A stretch of 64,000 nt of DNA from Deltaproteobacteria bacterium (GCA_017302795.1 JAFLCB010000003.1:276650-340649); one strand, 5' to 3'; shown: positions 16,438 to 25,342, numbered from the stretch's first letter. The notes: generated by a model from the sequence alone, not told the origin. A program made the numbers and translations.

Positions 16438-16989
16438 ATGGGATTAGATTGGAAAACCTTAGAATCGAAAGAACTTCTCGCTGCCGGACTTTTTCGTTTG
16501 CGCCAAGACAAATGTGAACTCCCCGACGGTCGAATAATGCCGCGGTACTATGTCATGGAGTTTCCCGATTGGGTCAATATTGTACCGGTGACTCACGATG
16601 GAAAAATCGTCTTGGTTGAACAATTCCGACAAGCGAGCGGAAAAGTTCATTTAGAAATTCCTGGTGGGTCGATGGACCCGCGATCTGGCGAAGATCCAAA
16701 GCGGGCAGCGCTTCGCGAACTCGCAGAAGAAACTGGGTTTGTTCCCGATGATGTGAGGTTGGTCGGAAAGCATTATCCGAATCCAGCTATGCAGAACAAT
16801 GCAATGTGGACCTACGTGGGCTTCGGCTGCAGAAAGTTGGCGGAACCCCAGCCAGATCCCTTTGAAGACATTCGCGTGGTGCAACTGCCCGTGAATGAAG
16901 TTTACGATAAAATTAGATCCGGGGAAATCGACCATTCGATTGTGGTGGCATCGCTTCTCTATGCGATGTCCTTTTTGGGAGTGAGATAG
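16438..16989 (+). CDS. Nudix hydrolase, ADP-ribose pyrophosphatase-like
   Basis: 183 aa from ATG 16438. An upstream in-frame TTG at 16360 would run back into rsmI and is rejected. The Nudix box is complete: GG followed by GE...AALRELAEETGF at about residues 80-105, supplying the Glu metal ligands. The segment VEQFRQASGKVHLEIPGG just before it is typical of the ADP-ribose/NDP-sugar hydrolase branch (NudF-like). The true substrate is not determined by the sequence. It is two bases from the mgtC gene, so probably co-transcribed. Confidence 0.88.
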   Translation: MGLDWKTLESKELLAAGLFRLRQDKCELPDGRIMPRYYVMEFPDWVNIVPVTHDGKIVLVEQFRQASGKVHLEIPGGSMDPRSGEDPKRAALRELAEETGFVPDDVRLVGKHYPNPAMQNNAMWTYVGFGCRKLAEPQPDPFEDIRVVQLPVNEVYDKIRSGEIDHSIVVASLLYAMSFLGVR

Positions 16990-16991
16990 CT

Positions 16992-17546
16992 ATGCGTGCA
17001 ATGGAAATTTTAAACTCGATGATCGACCTCAACAATTTCGAGTTTGTTGCGAAAGTCTTACTTGCAGCAGTTTGCGGTTCGGTACTTGGTTTCGAACGAA
17101 AGCTTCACACTCGCCATATCGGTATGAAGACCAATTTTCTGATCTGTACGGGCAGCATGCTCTTCGCAGATCTAGGACTTGAGCTTGCAAAAAGTGTCGG
17201 TGGAGATCCAGCCAGGATCACCGGCCAAATCGTTACTGGAATTGGCTTTCTGGGTGCCGGTGCGATTATGCGCGCTGATGGTGCGAACATTGTGGGCCTC
17301 ACCTCGGCCGCAGTGGTTTGGGTGAACGCGGCGATCGGTGCAGCGATCGGCCTTGGCTTTTACCCCGAAGCTTTCTACTTCACTTTGATCGTGCTCATCG
17401 TGATGCCGCTACTTCATCTCTTTGAACAGAAGATTCCCAAGCCCGATTTTTTCCCTGATCCGCCCGATGAAAACGGTGACGGTGGAGCAAACAATAACGG
17501 CAACAGCGGCAAGAGCAAAGTCGTAGGTAAACGGGTGATGGAGTAA
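16992..17546 (+). CDS. MgtC/SapB family inner-membrane protein
   Basis: 184 aa. Start ATG 16992 has GGGAG upstream; the in-frame ATG at 17001 is an alternative. Four to five helices carry the MgtC/SapB signature: GSVLGFERK at ~32-40, then GMKTNFLICTGSMLF and GIGFLGAGAIM, followed by GLTSAAVVWVNAAIG. In pathogens MgtC inhibits the F-type ATPase and helps growth in low magnesium. Many free-living homologues have unknown roles. The C-terminal ACT-like domain of true MgtC is absent. A short Asn/Gly-rich tail replaces it, so this is a SapB-like short form. Confidence 0.85.
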   Translation: MRAMEILNSMIDLNNFEFVAKVLLAAVCGSVLGFERKLHTRHIGMKTNFLICTGSMLFADLGLELAKSVGGDPARITGQIVTGIGFLGAGAIMRADGANIVGLTSAAVVWVNAAIGAAIGLGFYPEAFYFTLIVLIVMPLLHLFEQKIPKPDFFPDPPDENGDGGANNNGNSGKSKVVGKRVME

Positions 17547-17562
17547 TCGTTTCTAATTCGGT

Positions 17563-18384
17563 CTAGGCCGATACGGGGCGGGGAAGTGCAGTCGGATCGC
17601 GCAGCACACCGGTAGATGCGAACTCATTCCAATGTACTTCGTGGTAGTTGGGAGCATCGAAATCCACAGAGCAAGAAACCATCATACCAAGTTCTAAACT
17701 GCGTGGTAGCGAAGTGGGGTGAAAACTAGCACTGCGTAAAAGGTGCTCGACTCCAGTTTCAGGATGAATCCATTTGCAGACAAGACGAATTAGCCGAGCG
17801 CTTTGAACGCGCTCGGTAGTGGCCTCGAGTGCTACAAAAATACATTTCGTTTTCGTTAGGTCGCGCCCCTGCCCAATCGGCTGACCATCGAGCCGCATTT
17901 CTAACTCGCGTCTAGCATGCCGAACCGCACGAATCGATTGAACCAGTAAAAACGCGAACAGAGCCCAGCTTGCAGCAGCGGTTCCACCAAACACCGAGGC
18001 CATCGTCGTCGATTCCGCTTTTAAAGCATCGCGGATTTCTGCGGGGTTTTCTGGGTTATAATAAATGGTTGTAGTATCGCCGACAGAATAGCTAGTCGGC
18101 GCACCAACCAGCCGGCGCTCGAAGACGGTGCCGGAAACTTTGTATTGAAAAACGGGAACATAAATGTGATCCGGTCGGCCAGTTTCAGACGGCACAGCCT
18201 CTTTGATAATTTCGACAACCTCTGCCGAAGCCGCGACTGCAGAGTTTGCGAAAATTCGGCTTTTTTGAAGTGAAAAAACAGAAAGCCCCGTGCACATGAC
18301 CGCGCCTACCAGCGCTAGTCCCGATAGCAGTGCGAGCTCGCCAGAAGTCCTGTTTTCCAGAGTTTCCCTGATTGCCTTAACCAC
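17563..18384 (-). CDS. DUF3592-type membrane protein
   Basis: 273 aa with two membrane helices (about residues 19-40 and 125-150). A periplasmic domain between them has the DUF3592 features: VFQYKVSGTVFE, then SVGDTTTIYYNPENPAEI. These small-domain membrane proteins are widespread and have no assigned function. The C-terminal ~120 residues form a soluble part with conserved-looking Trp/His residues (CKWIHPETGVEHLL). It converges with mgtC, 16 bases apart. The upstream gap to the ABC-F gene contains palindromic motif copy 3, 61 bases before this start. Confidence 0.7.
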   Translation of the reverse strand: MVKAIRETLENRTSGELALLSGLALVGAVMCTGLSVFSLQKSRIFANSAVAASAEVVEIIKEAVPSETGRPDHIYVPVFQYKVSGTVFERRLVGAPTSYSVGDTTTIYYNPENPAEIRDALKAESTTMASVFGGTAAASWALFAFLLVQSIRAVRHARRELEMRLDGQPIGQGRDLTKTKCIFVALEATTERVQSARLIRLVCKWIHPETGVEHLLRSASFHPTSLPRSLELGMMVSCSVDFDAPNYHEVHWNEFASTGVLRDPTALPRPVSA

Positions 18385-18445
18385 ATCTTCATTTCGGATT
18401 TATTCGCGAATGTCTTGAAGTTTTGAGCACGATTCAAGCCCTCGT

Positions 18446-18460
18446 TTCTCAACTTGAGAC
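18446..18460. promoter_or_regulatory. candidate operator, palindromic motif copy 3
   Basis: Sequence TTCTCA-ACT-TGAGAC followed by AC, one mismatch from perfect symmetry in the outermost base. It lies in the 97-bp gap between the ABC-F gene and the DUF3592 gene, upstream of the latter. Confidence 0.45.
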
Positions 18461-18481
18461 ACATTAAGGTGAGATCAAGAT

Positions 18482-20344
18482 CTAGGTGGATTTGATCTTT
18501 GCTTCGAGTTCGGCCCATCTTGCATAAAGCGACTCAATTTCATTTTGAGCCTTCGCGATCGCTGCGTAATGGGCGGCCTGATCTTTGGTCCCAGTTACGG
18601 CTGATTTTGCGTCCAGATCAGCAAGGGCAGACTCAGCTTTCGCGATGACGGCCTCCATTTGCTCAAACTCAAATTTTTCTTTGAAGGAAATTTTCGCTTT
18701 CGGCGCCATCGTGGGGGACGCGGCGCCGGGGGATGCCGAACCTTGCGTCAACGGGGTACTCGATTTTTTAGATCCGTTGGTTTCGGTCTGTGGCCAACCG
18801 GCACGGGCCAATTCCCACTGTAGATAAGATGCATAGCGGGTCAACTTCGGCGCATCCGGGGTCGCGAAAGACCAAATTTCATCTGTGACGTTGTCGAGGA
18901 AGGTTCGGTCGTGGCTCACGATTAAGACAGCTCCGTTATATTCGTCTAGCGCTTCCTCGAGCGTTTCAAGAGTGTCAAAATCAAGGTCATTGGTCGGTTC
19001 ATCAAGAATCAACAGCGATGCTGGCTGCAAAAGTGTTTGTGCAATTCGAAGTCTCGCGCGTTCTCCGCCGCTCAATCTTCCTGCAGGAAGATCTACTTGC
19101 TCCGATCGAAACTGAAATTTTGAAAGATAGCCTTTCACGTTCACCGCGCGCCCCTGATAGACCACCGAATCGCCTTCAAGGGCCAAGTTTTTTGCGAGCG
19201 AAAGTTGAGAATCGATTGAGTCTCTTCCTTGCTCGAAGTGAACGACTTTCAGATTTTCCGCGCGAACGACTTTGCCTTCATCAGGCCGTTCGAGTCCCAA
19301 AAGAGTTTTAATTAACGTCGTTTTACCGCAGCCATTCGGTCCGAGAAGGCCGATGCGCGATTTCGACGTTACAATCAATTCAAGTTCCCGGAACAGAAAC
19401 TCCTCTGTGCCTGGGCGAAGGCGTCCGATGCTTCTCGCATCAATCAACTTTTCTGGAGATTGCTCGGTTTCAGAAAACCCAATTGAAAGTCGATTTTTTC
19501 GGTTCAGTGTTTTCAGACGCGAAACTTCTTGAGCCAATTCATCGGCTCCTTCAATTCGCGCTCGCTGCTTGGTCTGCCTTGCCTTCGCCCCTCGACGCAG
19601 CCATTCCGTTTCCCGCCGCAAGCGGTTCGCCAATCGCTTTTCCCGCTCTCCAAGGCCGGCCATGAGTTCAGCTTTGCGCTCTAGGTAGGTTGAAAACCCA
19701 TCCTCGACAGTCAGAATTCCGTTTGGATGTCTGTGATCAAGTTCGTAGATGCGGTCAACAGTTCTAGAAAGGAACAACCGATCATGCGAGACAAGAACAA
19801 ACGTAAAACCGCCGTTGGTCAAAAAGTCTTCCAGCCAAAGAATTGATTCTGTATCGAGGTGGTTGGTCGGTTCGTCCAGCAAAATTAAGTCAGGTTCCGT
19901 TACGAGCACGGTCCCAATTTGGACGCGCCGTCTCCATCCGCCGCTCAGTTCGGTCACGATTTGGTCTTGGAGATTTGAAAGTTCTAGGAGTGACAGTGTT
20001 TGATCAATCTTGCGTAAGACCTGGGGCTCGTAAGGCTCGCGCCCCGAATCCTCGGCCGCCTTCGAGAGAGCTTCTCTGACAGTTTGTGTCGCAGGGAAGT
20101 TGGCGTCTTGTTCTAGAAGAGCGACGCGAAGCCCGCGCGCTGTAACGACTTCGCCGCCGTCGGGCCGCATGCGCCCACAAAGTATTTTAAGCAGAGTGCT
20201 TTTTCCGGCACCGTTTGCGCCGACAAGACCGATCCGCGCTTTCGACGGAATTCCAAACGACAAATCACGAAACAGCGTGCGACTTGCGAAACTCTTTTCA
20301 AGTTTCTGTCCCGTCAATAGTGGAAGTTCCTGCCCGGTTGCCAT
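18482..20344 (-). CDS. ABC-F family ATPase, Uup-like
   Basis: 620 aa from the ATG at 20342-20344 (MATGQELPLL). The longer open frame back to 20662 is rejected because it overlaps the next gene and has no homology-like content. There are two ABC domains: Walker A GANGAGKST and GPNGCGKTT, signatures LSGGWRRR and LSGGERAR, and Walker B LLDEPTNHLD and ILDEPTNDLD. The linker between them is rich in Arg/Glu (ERKAELMAGLGEREKR), and a C-terminal coiled coil (FEFEQMEAVIAKAES) matches Uup. ABC-F proteins act on ribosomes. Uup is also linked to DNA-branch stability in E. coli. There are no membrane segments. Confidence 0.9.
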   Translation of the reverse strand: MATGQELPLLTGQKLEKSFASRTLFRDLSFGIPSKARIGLVGANGAGKSTLLKILCGRMRPDGGEVVTARGLRVALLEQDANFPATQTVREALSKAAEDSGREPYEPQVLRKIDQTLSLLELSNLQDQIVTELSGGWRRRVQIGTVLVTEPDLILLDEPTNHLDTESILWLEDFLTNGGFTFVLVSHDRLFLSRTVDRIYELDHRHPNGILTVEDGFSTYLERKAELMAGLGEREKRLANRLRRETEWLRRGAKARQTKQRARIEGADELAQEVSRLKTLNRKNRLSIGFSETEQSPEKLIDARSIGRLRPGTEEFLFRELELIVTSKSRIGLLGPNGCGKTTLIKTLLGLERPDEGKVVRAENLKVVHFEQGRDSIDSQLSLAKNLALEGDSVVYQGRAVNVKGYLSKFQFRSEQVDLPAGRLSGGERARLRIAQTLLQPASLLILDEPTNDLDFDTLETLEEALDEYNGAVLIVSHDRTFLDNVTDEIWSFATPDAPKLTRYASYLQWELARAGWPQTETNGSKKSSTPLTQGSASPGAASPTMAPKAKISFKEKFEFEQMEAVIAKAESALADLDAKSAVTGTKDQAAHYAAIAKAQNEIESLYARWAELEAKIKST

Positions 20345-20367
20345 AGGTGCGACCAGTTCTAACGGCT

Positions 20368-20847
20368 TTAGTTCGGTAGGTAAAGGCGCGTCGAGAAAAC
20401 GACCTCTAAATTTTCGAGCGTAACGGCTTTGGAAGTTGGAACTGGTACATCGACAGTGACGACGTTCGCCCGAGCGCAGCGAACGACCAAAGAACGCGGA
20501 TTTGAAAGCTCTAAAGCTGAAACTTTGAGCTGGAATTTGCCATTCGGCTTTTCCGTGAGCGACGATCCTACGACCGCGGCGTCGTTCACGCAGCTGAGAG
20601 TAAACTTCAAGCGCGCAACGCTGTACTTCGAAGAGCGACATCGCGCCGCCCGGGGCGGACAACGTGAGACTACCTCATCGACGGCCTCAAGCTCGCCTGT
20701 GATCATGCGAATTTCATCGGTTTCCGGCGGCAAAGTCGCAGAGGTATGGCCTCTTACTTCCCAGCCCGGCGGAGTAGCAAGAGAAGGCTCAGTCAGCGCA
20801 CCTACCGATATAAACGCGATCGCAACAGACAAATATGTAGCCTTCAT
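20368..20847 (-). CDS. small secreted Cys-containing protein, paralogue A
   Basis: 159 aa, unknown family. Signal peptide MKATYLSVAIAFISVGALTE, with cleavage after about LATPP or SLA. The mature part has a pattern shared with the gene at 21738-22193: TGE(L/V), a Cys-x(4-6)-Cys pair (RCPPRAARC), a middle Cys (TLSCVNDAAVV), a beta-rich LKVSALELSNPRSLVVRC and a terminal LENLEVVFSTR. Four conserved Cys suggest two disulfides in a small beta-sandwich-like domain. A HAD gene lies between the two paralogues. It may be outer-surface or periplasmic. There is no catalytic signature. Confidence 0.7.
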   Translation of the reverse strand: MKATYLSVAIAFISVGALTEPSLATPPGWEVRGHTSATLPPETDEIRMITGELEAVDEVVSRCPPRAARCRSSKYSVARLKFTLSCVNDAAVVGSSLTEKPNGKFQLKVSALELSNPRSLVVRCARANVVTVDVPVPTSKAVTLENLEVVFSTRLYLPN

Positions 20848-20936
20848 ACAAGCTCCTATGAGGGAAAGTCGTGTTTGCCATAAGGGCTAACGCAACCGCG
20901 TATTTCTGGCGAGTAATTGATCTGTTTCTGTACGCT

Positions 20937-21671
20937 TTACTCGAACTCGGTCAAAGCAATTTCAAAATGGGGAATCTTGGAAATCGAATCGTGCACTTCT
21001 TCAAGTCCGCTATGACAAGTGTCCACGAAAACCATTTTAACTTCCGGGCAGCGCTTCGAAACAGCGTTGATGTTGACGGGCTCATTTTCGAAAAGCCAGA
21101 TCTGCTGGTATTTGGTCCGATAGGTCACGATCTCGTCCACTTTAAAAGCGGCGTCCTCCATGTCCGCACTAGGTTTCAAAACCATGCGCGCAGAACCATC
21201 ATTCAACGGAAAGCCGGTTTCGATCAATGATTGGCGGGTGCCAGATCCCATCCGGGGAATATCGCGTCCAGTAAGATAGACAACATCGGCTCCGGCGCTC
21301 ATGACGTCTTTGACAAATTGAACCGCGCCCGGCAGAGGTAAATCATGTTGAAGAAAACTGTTCGAAAAAAAGCCCTTTGCCCAAGCTTCTTGGATGTCAC
21401 TAACAAATTCAGGATGCGAGGATGCGCTTATACCGAGGCGCTCAAGGGGCTCGGTTAAACCCCAATCACCCTTTCTGATTTCAATGCGTTTCAGCGCTTC
21501 ACATTCAAGAGGAAACCGAGCTTTATTTCCTGGAGCGCGCGCGTACTGATCGAGGATCGCGGTCACGCGAATTGCGAGGTCGAACAAAGTTGAATCGAGA
21601 TCAAAAACCACCAAGCTTGCACCCGGTGGTTGATTCGAGATTTCTTTTAAGATCTGGCTGAGAGCCTGCAT
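20937..21671 (-). CDS. HAD-superfamily hydrolase
   Basis: 244 aa. HAD motif I is VVFDLDSTLF with nucleophile Asp24 and acid Asp26. Motif II is VVYLTGRD (Thr then Gly-Arg-Asp). Motif IV is probably LFENEPVN, with Glu residues in place of the common DD/ED pair. The cap inserted between motif I and II is ~80 residues. No signal peptide is seen, so it is cytoplasmic. The substrate is not predictable. It sits between the two secreted paralogues on the same strand but with 66-90 bp gaps, so it need not be functionally linked. Confidence 0.8.
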   Translation of the reverse strand: MQALSQILKEISNQPPGASLVVFDLDSTLFDLAIRVTAILDQYARAPGNKARFPLECEALKRIEIRKGDWGLTEPLERLGISASSHPEFVSDIQEAWAKGFFSNSFLQHDLPLPGAVQFVKDVMSAGADVVYLTGRDIPRMGSGTRQSLIETGFPLNDGSARMVLKPSADMEDAAFKVDEIVTYRTKYQQIWLFENEPVNINAVSKRCPEVKMVFVDTCHSGLEEVHDSISKIPHFEIALTEFE

Positions 21672-21737
21672 ATCGTGCTTACCCTGAAGTTATAAGCGAG
21701 CCTATCGCAGATCTCGTTGGAATAAAACTACGGCGGA

Positions 21738-22193
21738 CTATTGTTCAGTAAAACGCCGTTGAAATACGACCTCGATATCTTTTTCCTTCAAATCAGTCAG
21801 GTTAGTTGCGAATGGAAATTCAACTAGTCGAGTCGGTTGGCGAACACACATCGCCGCCAACGATTTTCTGTTAGCGATGACGAGGGCAGTGATATTCAAC
21901 GTCACTTTACGTTTGCGGCTATCTTGAACGGTGTTGCTGGTTACAACGAGATCGTCGAGGCAGCCGTACAACGGAAATTCAATCGCGACGGTCGTTCGGG
22001 AAAGACATCGTGTTGGGGGCGTACCAGCCATACAGCGTGGAGTTGCACTTGTAACCGAACGCACTTCGCCCGCCGTGAAGATCAACGAGTCAGCACCTTC
22101 CTCAAGGATGTATTTGTCAAACGGAGCCATTGAAACCGCATGTGCGGAAAAGCCTACGATCAGAGTTGCTGCGAATCCGAGGACCGAGTTCAT
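21738..22193 (-). CDS. small secreted Cys-containing protein, paralogue B
   Basis: 151 aa, paralogue of the gene at 20368-20847. Signal peptide MNSVLGFAATLIVGFSAHAV, with cleavage near AHA. Shared points are TAGEVRSV, RCMAGTPPTRC, a middle Cys (YGCLDDLVV), LNITALVIANRKSLAAMC and KDIEVVFQRR at the end. Identity is low but the spacing of all four Cys is conserved, so the two arose by duplication and diverged far. No known domain is recognised. Confidence 0.7.
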   Translation of the reverse strand: MNSVLGFAATLIVGFSAHAVSMAPFDKYILEEGADSLIFTAGEVRSVTSATPRCMAGTPPTRCLSRTTVAIEFPLYGCLDDLVVTSNTVQDSRKRKVTLNITALVIANRKSLAAMCVRQPTRLVEFPFATNLTDLKEKDIEVVFQRRFTEQ

Positions 22194-22500
22194 TGAAACT
22201 TCCTTTTTTGGAGATGTGTTTTAGGGGCTGTTTTAGGGTCGGCGCCGTGCTGCTGTCTTTTTGTGCAAGCGCTTGCGCTCTGGTTGTAGGCGCAGAGAGT
22301 CAAAGCTGTCGACCGGCAACTGCGATGTCCAGGTGGTCTGCAGGAACTTCATGCGGACTTTTCAATTGAAACAAGGAGGCTTTTCTCGATTTTCATGAGG
22401 TACAGCCTAAAGCTTGACGAACAGGCTTTTGCATTAACTTGCAAGTCCTTGGAATCTCTTGCTAGAAGCGGGACCTCGGTAAACAGCGGGGGAGTTTTTA
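22194..22500. other. intergenic region upstream of phnD
   Basis: 307 bp between divergent genes. It holds a perfect 12-bp palindrome GCAAGCGCTTGC at 22265-22276, with the AAnCGnTT core typical of LacI-family operators. Near the end is GGGGGAG (22488-22494), the ribosome binding site of phnD. A short plus-strand frame across 22130-22369 has no supporting features and is not called as a gene. I do not recognise a riboswitch. Confidence 0.5.
22265..22276. promoter_or_regulatory. possible LacI-family-type operator
   Basis: Perfect palindrome GCAAGCGCTTGC, 225 bases before the phnD start. The AAnCGnTT centre is the usual LacI-family half-site arrangement, but no LacI-family gene is in the window and a single short palindrome can arise by chance. 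Confidence 0.25.
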
Positions 22501-23436
22501 ATGGCGAAATACGCGAAGTTTCAGGCAGTTTCGGTGTTTTTTTCTGCGGCAATGATCGCTCTTGCAACGACCGGATGCACCTTTAAAAAAGCAGAGCTCG
22601 GCTCAAAAGAAAATCCAGTGAAGCTTTTCTTTGTTCCTAGTGTCGATGCAAAAGTGATCGATTCAAATTCGAAGATCATGAAAGAGTGGTTGGAAGCCAA
22701 CACTCCCTACAAGTTTGAAATCAAAATTCCGCAGTCCTATATCGCCGTTGTCGAAGCCTTCGGATCGAAAGGTGCCGATGTCGCGGCTCTCAACACCTCT
22801 GGGTACATCAAAGCCAACGAAAAATACCAGGCAGAAGCTCGATTGATTGTGGTTCGTCATGGAAAGAAAACTTACCAGTCGCAGTTCATCGCGAAAAAAG
22901 GTCGATTTAAAAACATCAGCGAGCTCAGCGGAATGAAAATCGCGTTTGTTGAGCCTGCTTCGATGTCGGGCTATTTGCTGCCGCTCAAAATGTTGAACGA
23001 CGCGGGAATTAAACTGGGCGGCGATCCGGTATTTGCTATGAAACACGATAGCGTTGTTTCGATGGTCTACCAGGGGCAAGCAGACGCAGGAGCTACTTTT
23101 TATTCTCCGCCAGATGCGAAAGATGGGATCCAAGATGCACGTCGATTGGTCCGTACACAGTATCCAGACGTCGAATCGAAGATCGAAATCATTCAGCTGA
23201 CAGAAGAAATTCCGAACGATCCGATCGTGTTCCGTCGCGACATGTCTGAGGAAATGAAAGTGAAAATAGCAGACGCCTTCCTTGCCATGGTGAAATCACC
23301 AGAAGGCCAAGAGGCATTCAAAGCCGTTTACGGCGTGACTGCGATAGAGCGCGCGACGGATGCCGATTACGAGCCAGTTCGCCAGATGTTAAAAAAGCTG
23401 AATAAATCCGCTGACGATCTTCTCGGGAAAAAGTGA
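22501..23436 (+). CDS. phnD: phosphonate/phosphite/phosphate ABC transporter substrate-binding lipoprotein
   Basis: 311 aa periplasmic binding protein, lipid-anchored: signal core SVFFSAAMIALATTGC with the lipidated Cys near residue 26. The fold is PhnD-like. It shows LFFVPSVDAKVID at the start of the mature protein, VAALNTSGYI, then GMKIAFVEPASMSGYLLPLKML, the ligand-binding Ser-x-Ser-Gly region, and GQADAGATFYSP. Start ATG 22501 has a strong GGGGGAG six bases upstream. The stop overlaps the phnC ATG (TGATG). The ligand may be phosphonate, phosphite or inorganic phosphate. No C-P lyase genes are nearby. Confidence 0.9.
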   Translation: MAKYAKFQAVSVFFSAAMIALATTGCTFKKAELGSKENPVKLFFVPSVDAKVIDSNSKIMKEWLEANTPYKFEIKIPQSYIAVVEAFGSKGADVAALNTSGYIKANEKYQAEARLIVVRHGKKTYQSQFIAKKGRFKNISELSGMKIAFVEPASMSGYLLPLKMLNDAGIKLGGDPVFAMKHDSVVSMVYQGQADAGATFYSPPDAKDGIQDARRLVRTQYPDVESKIEIIQLTEEIPNDPIVFRRDMSEEMKVKIADAFLAMVKSPEGQEAFKAVYGVTAIERATDADYEPVRQMLKKLNKSADDLLGKK

Positions 23437-24251
23437 TGAGCCAATCGTCAAATAGTGCCACGCTCGGCGATAACCGAATCTTATCGGTTAAGAACCTAGT
23501 AAAAACTTATCCCAATGGTGTGCAGGCGCTGAAGGGTGTTTCTTTTGATGTAAAGCGTGGCGAGTTTCTGGTGGTCATTGGTCTTTCCGGTTCTGGAAAG
23601 TCCACGCTCCTTCGCTGCATGAATCGTCTCCATCATCCGACGTCTGGCGAAATCATCTATCGAGGTAAGGACGGTGTTGCATCAGATATTGCAAAAGCAG
23701 AGGGTGATGAAATTTTGCGAATTCGCAAAACCGTTGGGATGATCTTTCAGCACTTCAATTTGATTCCACGTCACTCCGTATTGAATAACGTGTTGTATGG
23801 CTCGCTTGGACACACGGGAACTTTGAGGTCGATTCTCGGTCTTTACTCAGTAGAGGACGAAGCCAGAGCCTTGCAGTATCTGAAATTGGTCGGTATAGAG
23901 GATAAAGCCCAGTATCGGGCCGCACAATTGTCAGGCGGCCAGCAGCAACGAGTCGCAATTGCACGTGCACTGACTCAAGCGCCAGATTTACTTTTGGCGG
24001 ATGAACCGGTTGCCTCCCTCGATCCAGCGACCTGCCACACTGTGATGGACTATCTTCGTCGGGTGAATCAGGAACTGGGTTTAACGATTGTCTGCAACCT
24101 TCACTTTTTATCCCTCGTTCGCCAATACGCGACCCGCGTGATTGCATTGAAGGGCGGAAAATTGGTTTACGAAGGTTCACCAAGTGATATCAACGATCAG
24201 TGGTTTTCCCAGATCTATGGCGAAGGCGCTAAAGAAGTGCACATCAACTAA
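23436..24251 (+). CDS. phnC: phosphonate-type ABC importer ATPase
   Basis: ATPase of the phnDCE importer, 271 aa from ATG 23436, which overlaps the phnD stop. An in-frame GTG one codon earlier is possible. Walker A GLSGSGKST, Q-loop MIFQHFNLIPR, signature LSGGQQQRVAIARAL, and Walker B LLADEPVASLDP with catalytic Glu. CNLHFLSL is the H-loop, with 'NLH' in place of 'SHD', as is typical of PhnC. The insertion GSLGHTGTLRSILGLYS after the Q-loop is characteristic of the PhnC subfamily. Confidence 0.94.
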   Translation: MSQSSNSATLGDNRILSVKNLVKTYPNGVQALKGVSFDVKRGEFLVVIGLSGSGKSTLLRCMNRLHHPTSGEIIYRGKDGVASDIAKAEGDEILRIRKTVGMIFQHFNLIPRHSVLNNVLYGSLGHTGTLRSILGLYSVEDEARALQYLKLVGIEDKAQYRAAQLSGGQQQRVAIARALTQAPDLLLADEPVASLDPATCHTVMDYLRRVNQELGLTIVCNLHFLSLVRQYATRVIALKGGKLVYEGSPSDINDQWFSQIYGEGAKEVHIN

Positions 24252-24271
24252 ACTGAAGTAGGCAAACGAAA

Positions 24272-25342
24272 ATGTCACAATCCACGACTTTGGAATCCGC
24301 TGAAACTGGCGCTGTGATTCGACGAACAATTTTAGATGCAGTCGTTTTAGCTTATTTAGTATTCACACTCCTCGTGTTCACAGGGTGGGCGGAAGCTGAA
24401 ATGATTCAGCGACTGCCGACGCTAGCGTTGTCCTTTCTGTTTGTCGCAGTTTTTGGCGCAGCCGTTTCCTTGGTCTTAAATCGATTCGGGATGAAGACCC
24501 TGGGGTGGCAAATCTACGCACCTCCACACCTTCGAATGAAGTCCGCGGCCGAGCTTGCGACACCGATGTACAAGACGATCTGGGGTGCACAAATGATTCT
24601 AACTGTCGTCGTAACGACACTTGTTGGAATCAAGATGACCGAAATCGATTTAATCAAATTGCTGGAGGCGGATCGTTTCAATCACGCGATGCGACTGTTC
24701 GGTGAGTTGTTTTCGCCGGATTGGTCTGTACTGCCTAAGGCGATCGTAAAAGTCGTTGAAACAATTTATATAGCATTCATTGCCACTGTCATTGCGGTTC
24801 CAATCGCGTTTGTTCTTAGTTTCATGATGGCAAGAAACATTATGGGCGGATCAAAAGCGGGGTTTGCTGTCTATGCTGTTTTGCGGACCGTCTTCAATAT
24901 TTCGCGGTCTATCGAGCCTGTTCTTTGGGCCATCATATTTTCGATCTGGGCGAGTTTCGGGCCGTTTGCCGGGATGCTCGCGCTGATGGTGCACTCAATT
25001 GCGTCGTTAGCGAAGCAGTACTCGGAAATCGTCGAGGGGATTGAAGATGGCCCGGTCGAAGGCATTGAGTCCACAGGGGCGTCGCGCCTTCAAGTGATTT
25101 GGTTCGCGGTTGTTCCTCAGGTGGTCCTTCCCTACATTAGCTACACCGTTTATCGTTGGGACACCAATGTGCGGATGGCGACGATTCTTGGCCTTGTCGG
25201 TGGTGGCGGGATCGGTGTGACCTTGATGGAGTATTTCGGACAAGCGATGTGGCCACAGGTGGGCTGTATCATTTTTGTCATCGCCTCTGTCGTGTGGATC
25301 ATGGATGCGTTCTCGTCGCACGTTAGAGCTGCAATTAAGTAG
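24272..25342 (+). CDS. phnE: phosphonate-type ABC importer permease
   Basis: 356 aa inner-membrane permease. Helices lie near residues 18-36 and 45-63, then a periplasmic/cytoplasmic stretch. The canonical transmembrane domain with TIYIAFIATVIAVPIAFVLSF starts at ~165. The EAA-type coupling loop EGIESTGASRLQVIWFAVVPQV is at ~265-285. The late VRMATILGLVGGGGIGVTL is typical of PhnE. It is longer than many PhnE (~260-280 aa) because of the N-terminal extra helices. It closes the phnDCE operon. Confidence 0.92.
   Translation: MSQSTTLESAETGAVIRRTILDAVVLAYLVFTLLVFTGWAEAEMIQRLPTLALSFLFVAVFGAAVSLVLNRFGMKTLGWQIYAPPHLRMKSAAELATPMYKTIWGAQMILTVVVTTLVGIKMTEIDLIKLLEADRFNHAMRLFGELFSPDWSVLPKAIVKVVETIYIAFIATVIAVPIAFVLSFMMARNIMGGSKAGFAVYAVLRTVFNISRSIEPVLWAIIFSIWASFGPFAGMLALMVHSIASLAKQYSEIVEGIEDGPVEGIESTGASRLQVIWFAVVPQVVLPYISYTVYRWDTNVRMATILGLVGGGGIGVTLMEYFGQAMWPQVGCIIFVIASVVWIMDAFSSHVRAAIK

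Noticed and set aside
20345-20662. 106-residue N-terminal extension of the ABC-F protein
   Set aside because: Overlaps a separate secreted-protein gene and precedes the natural MATGQ start; Arg/Ser-rich shadow sequence.
22130-22369. 79-aa plus-strand frame with a lipobox-like segment
   Set aside because: Starts inside the opposite-strand gene, lacks a ribosome binding site and has no mature domain.
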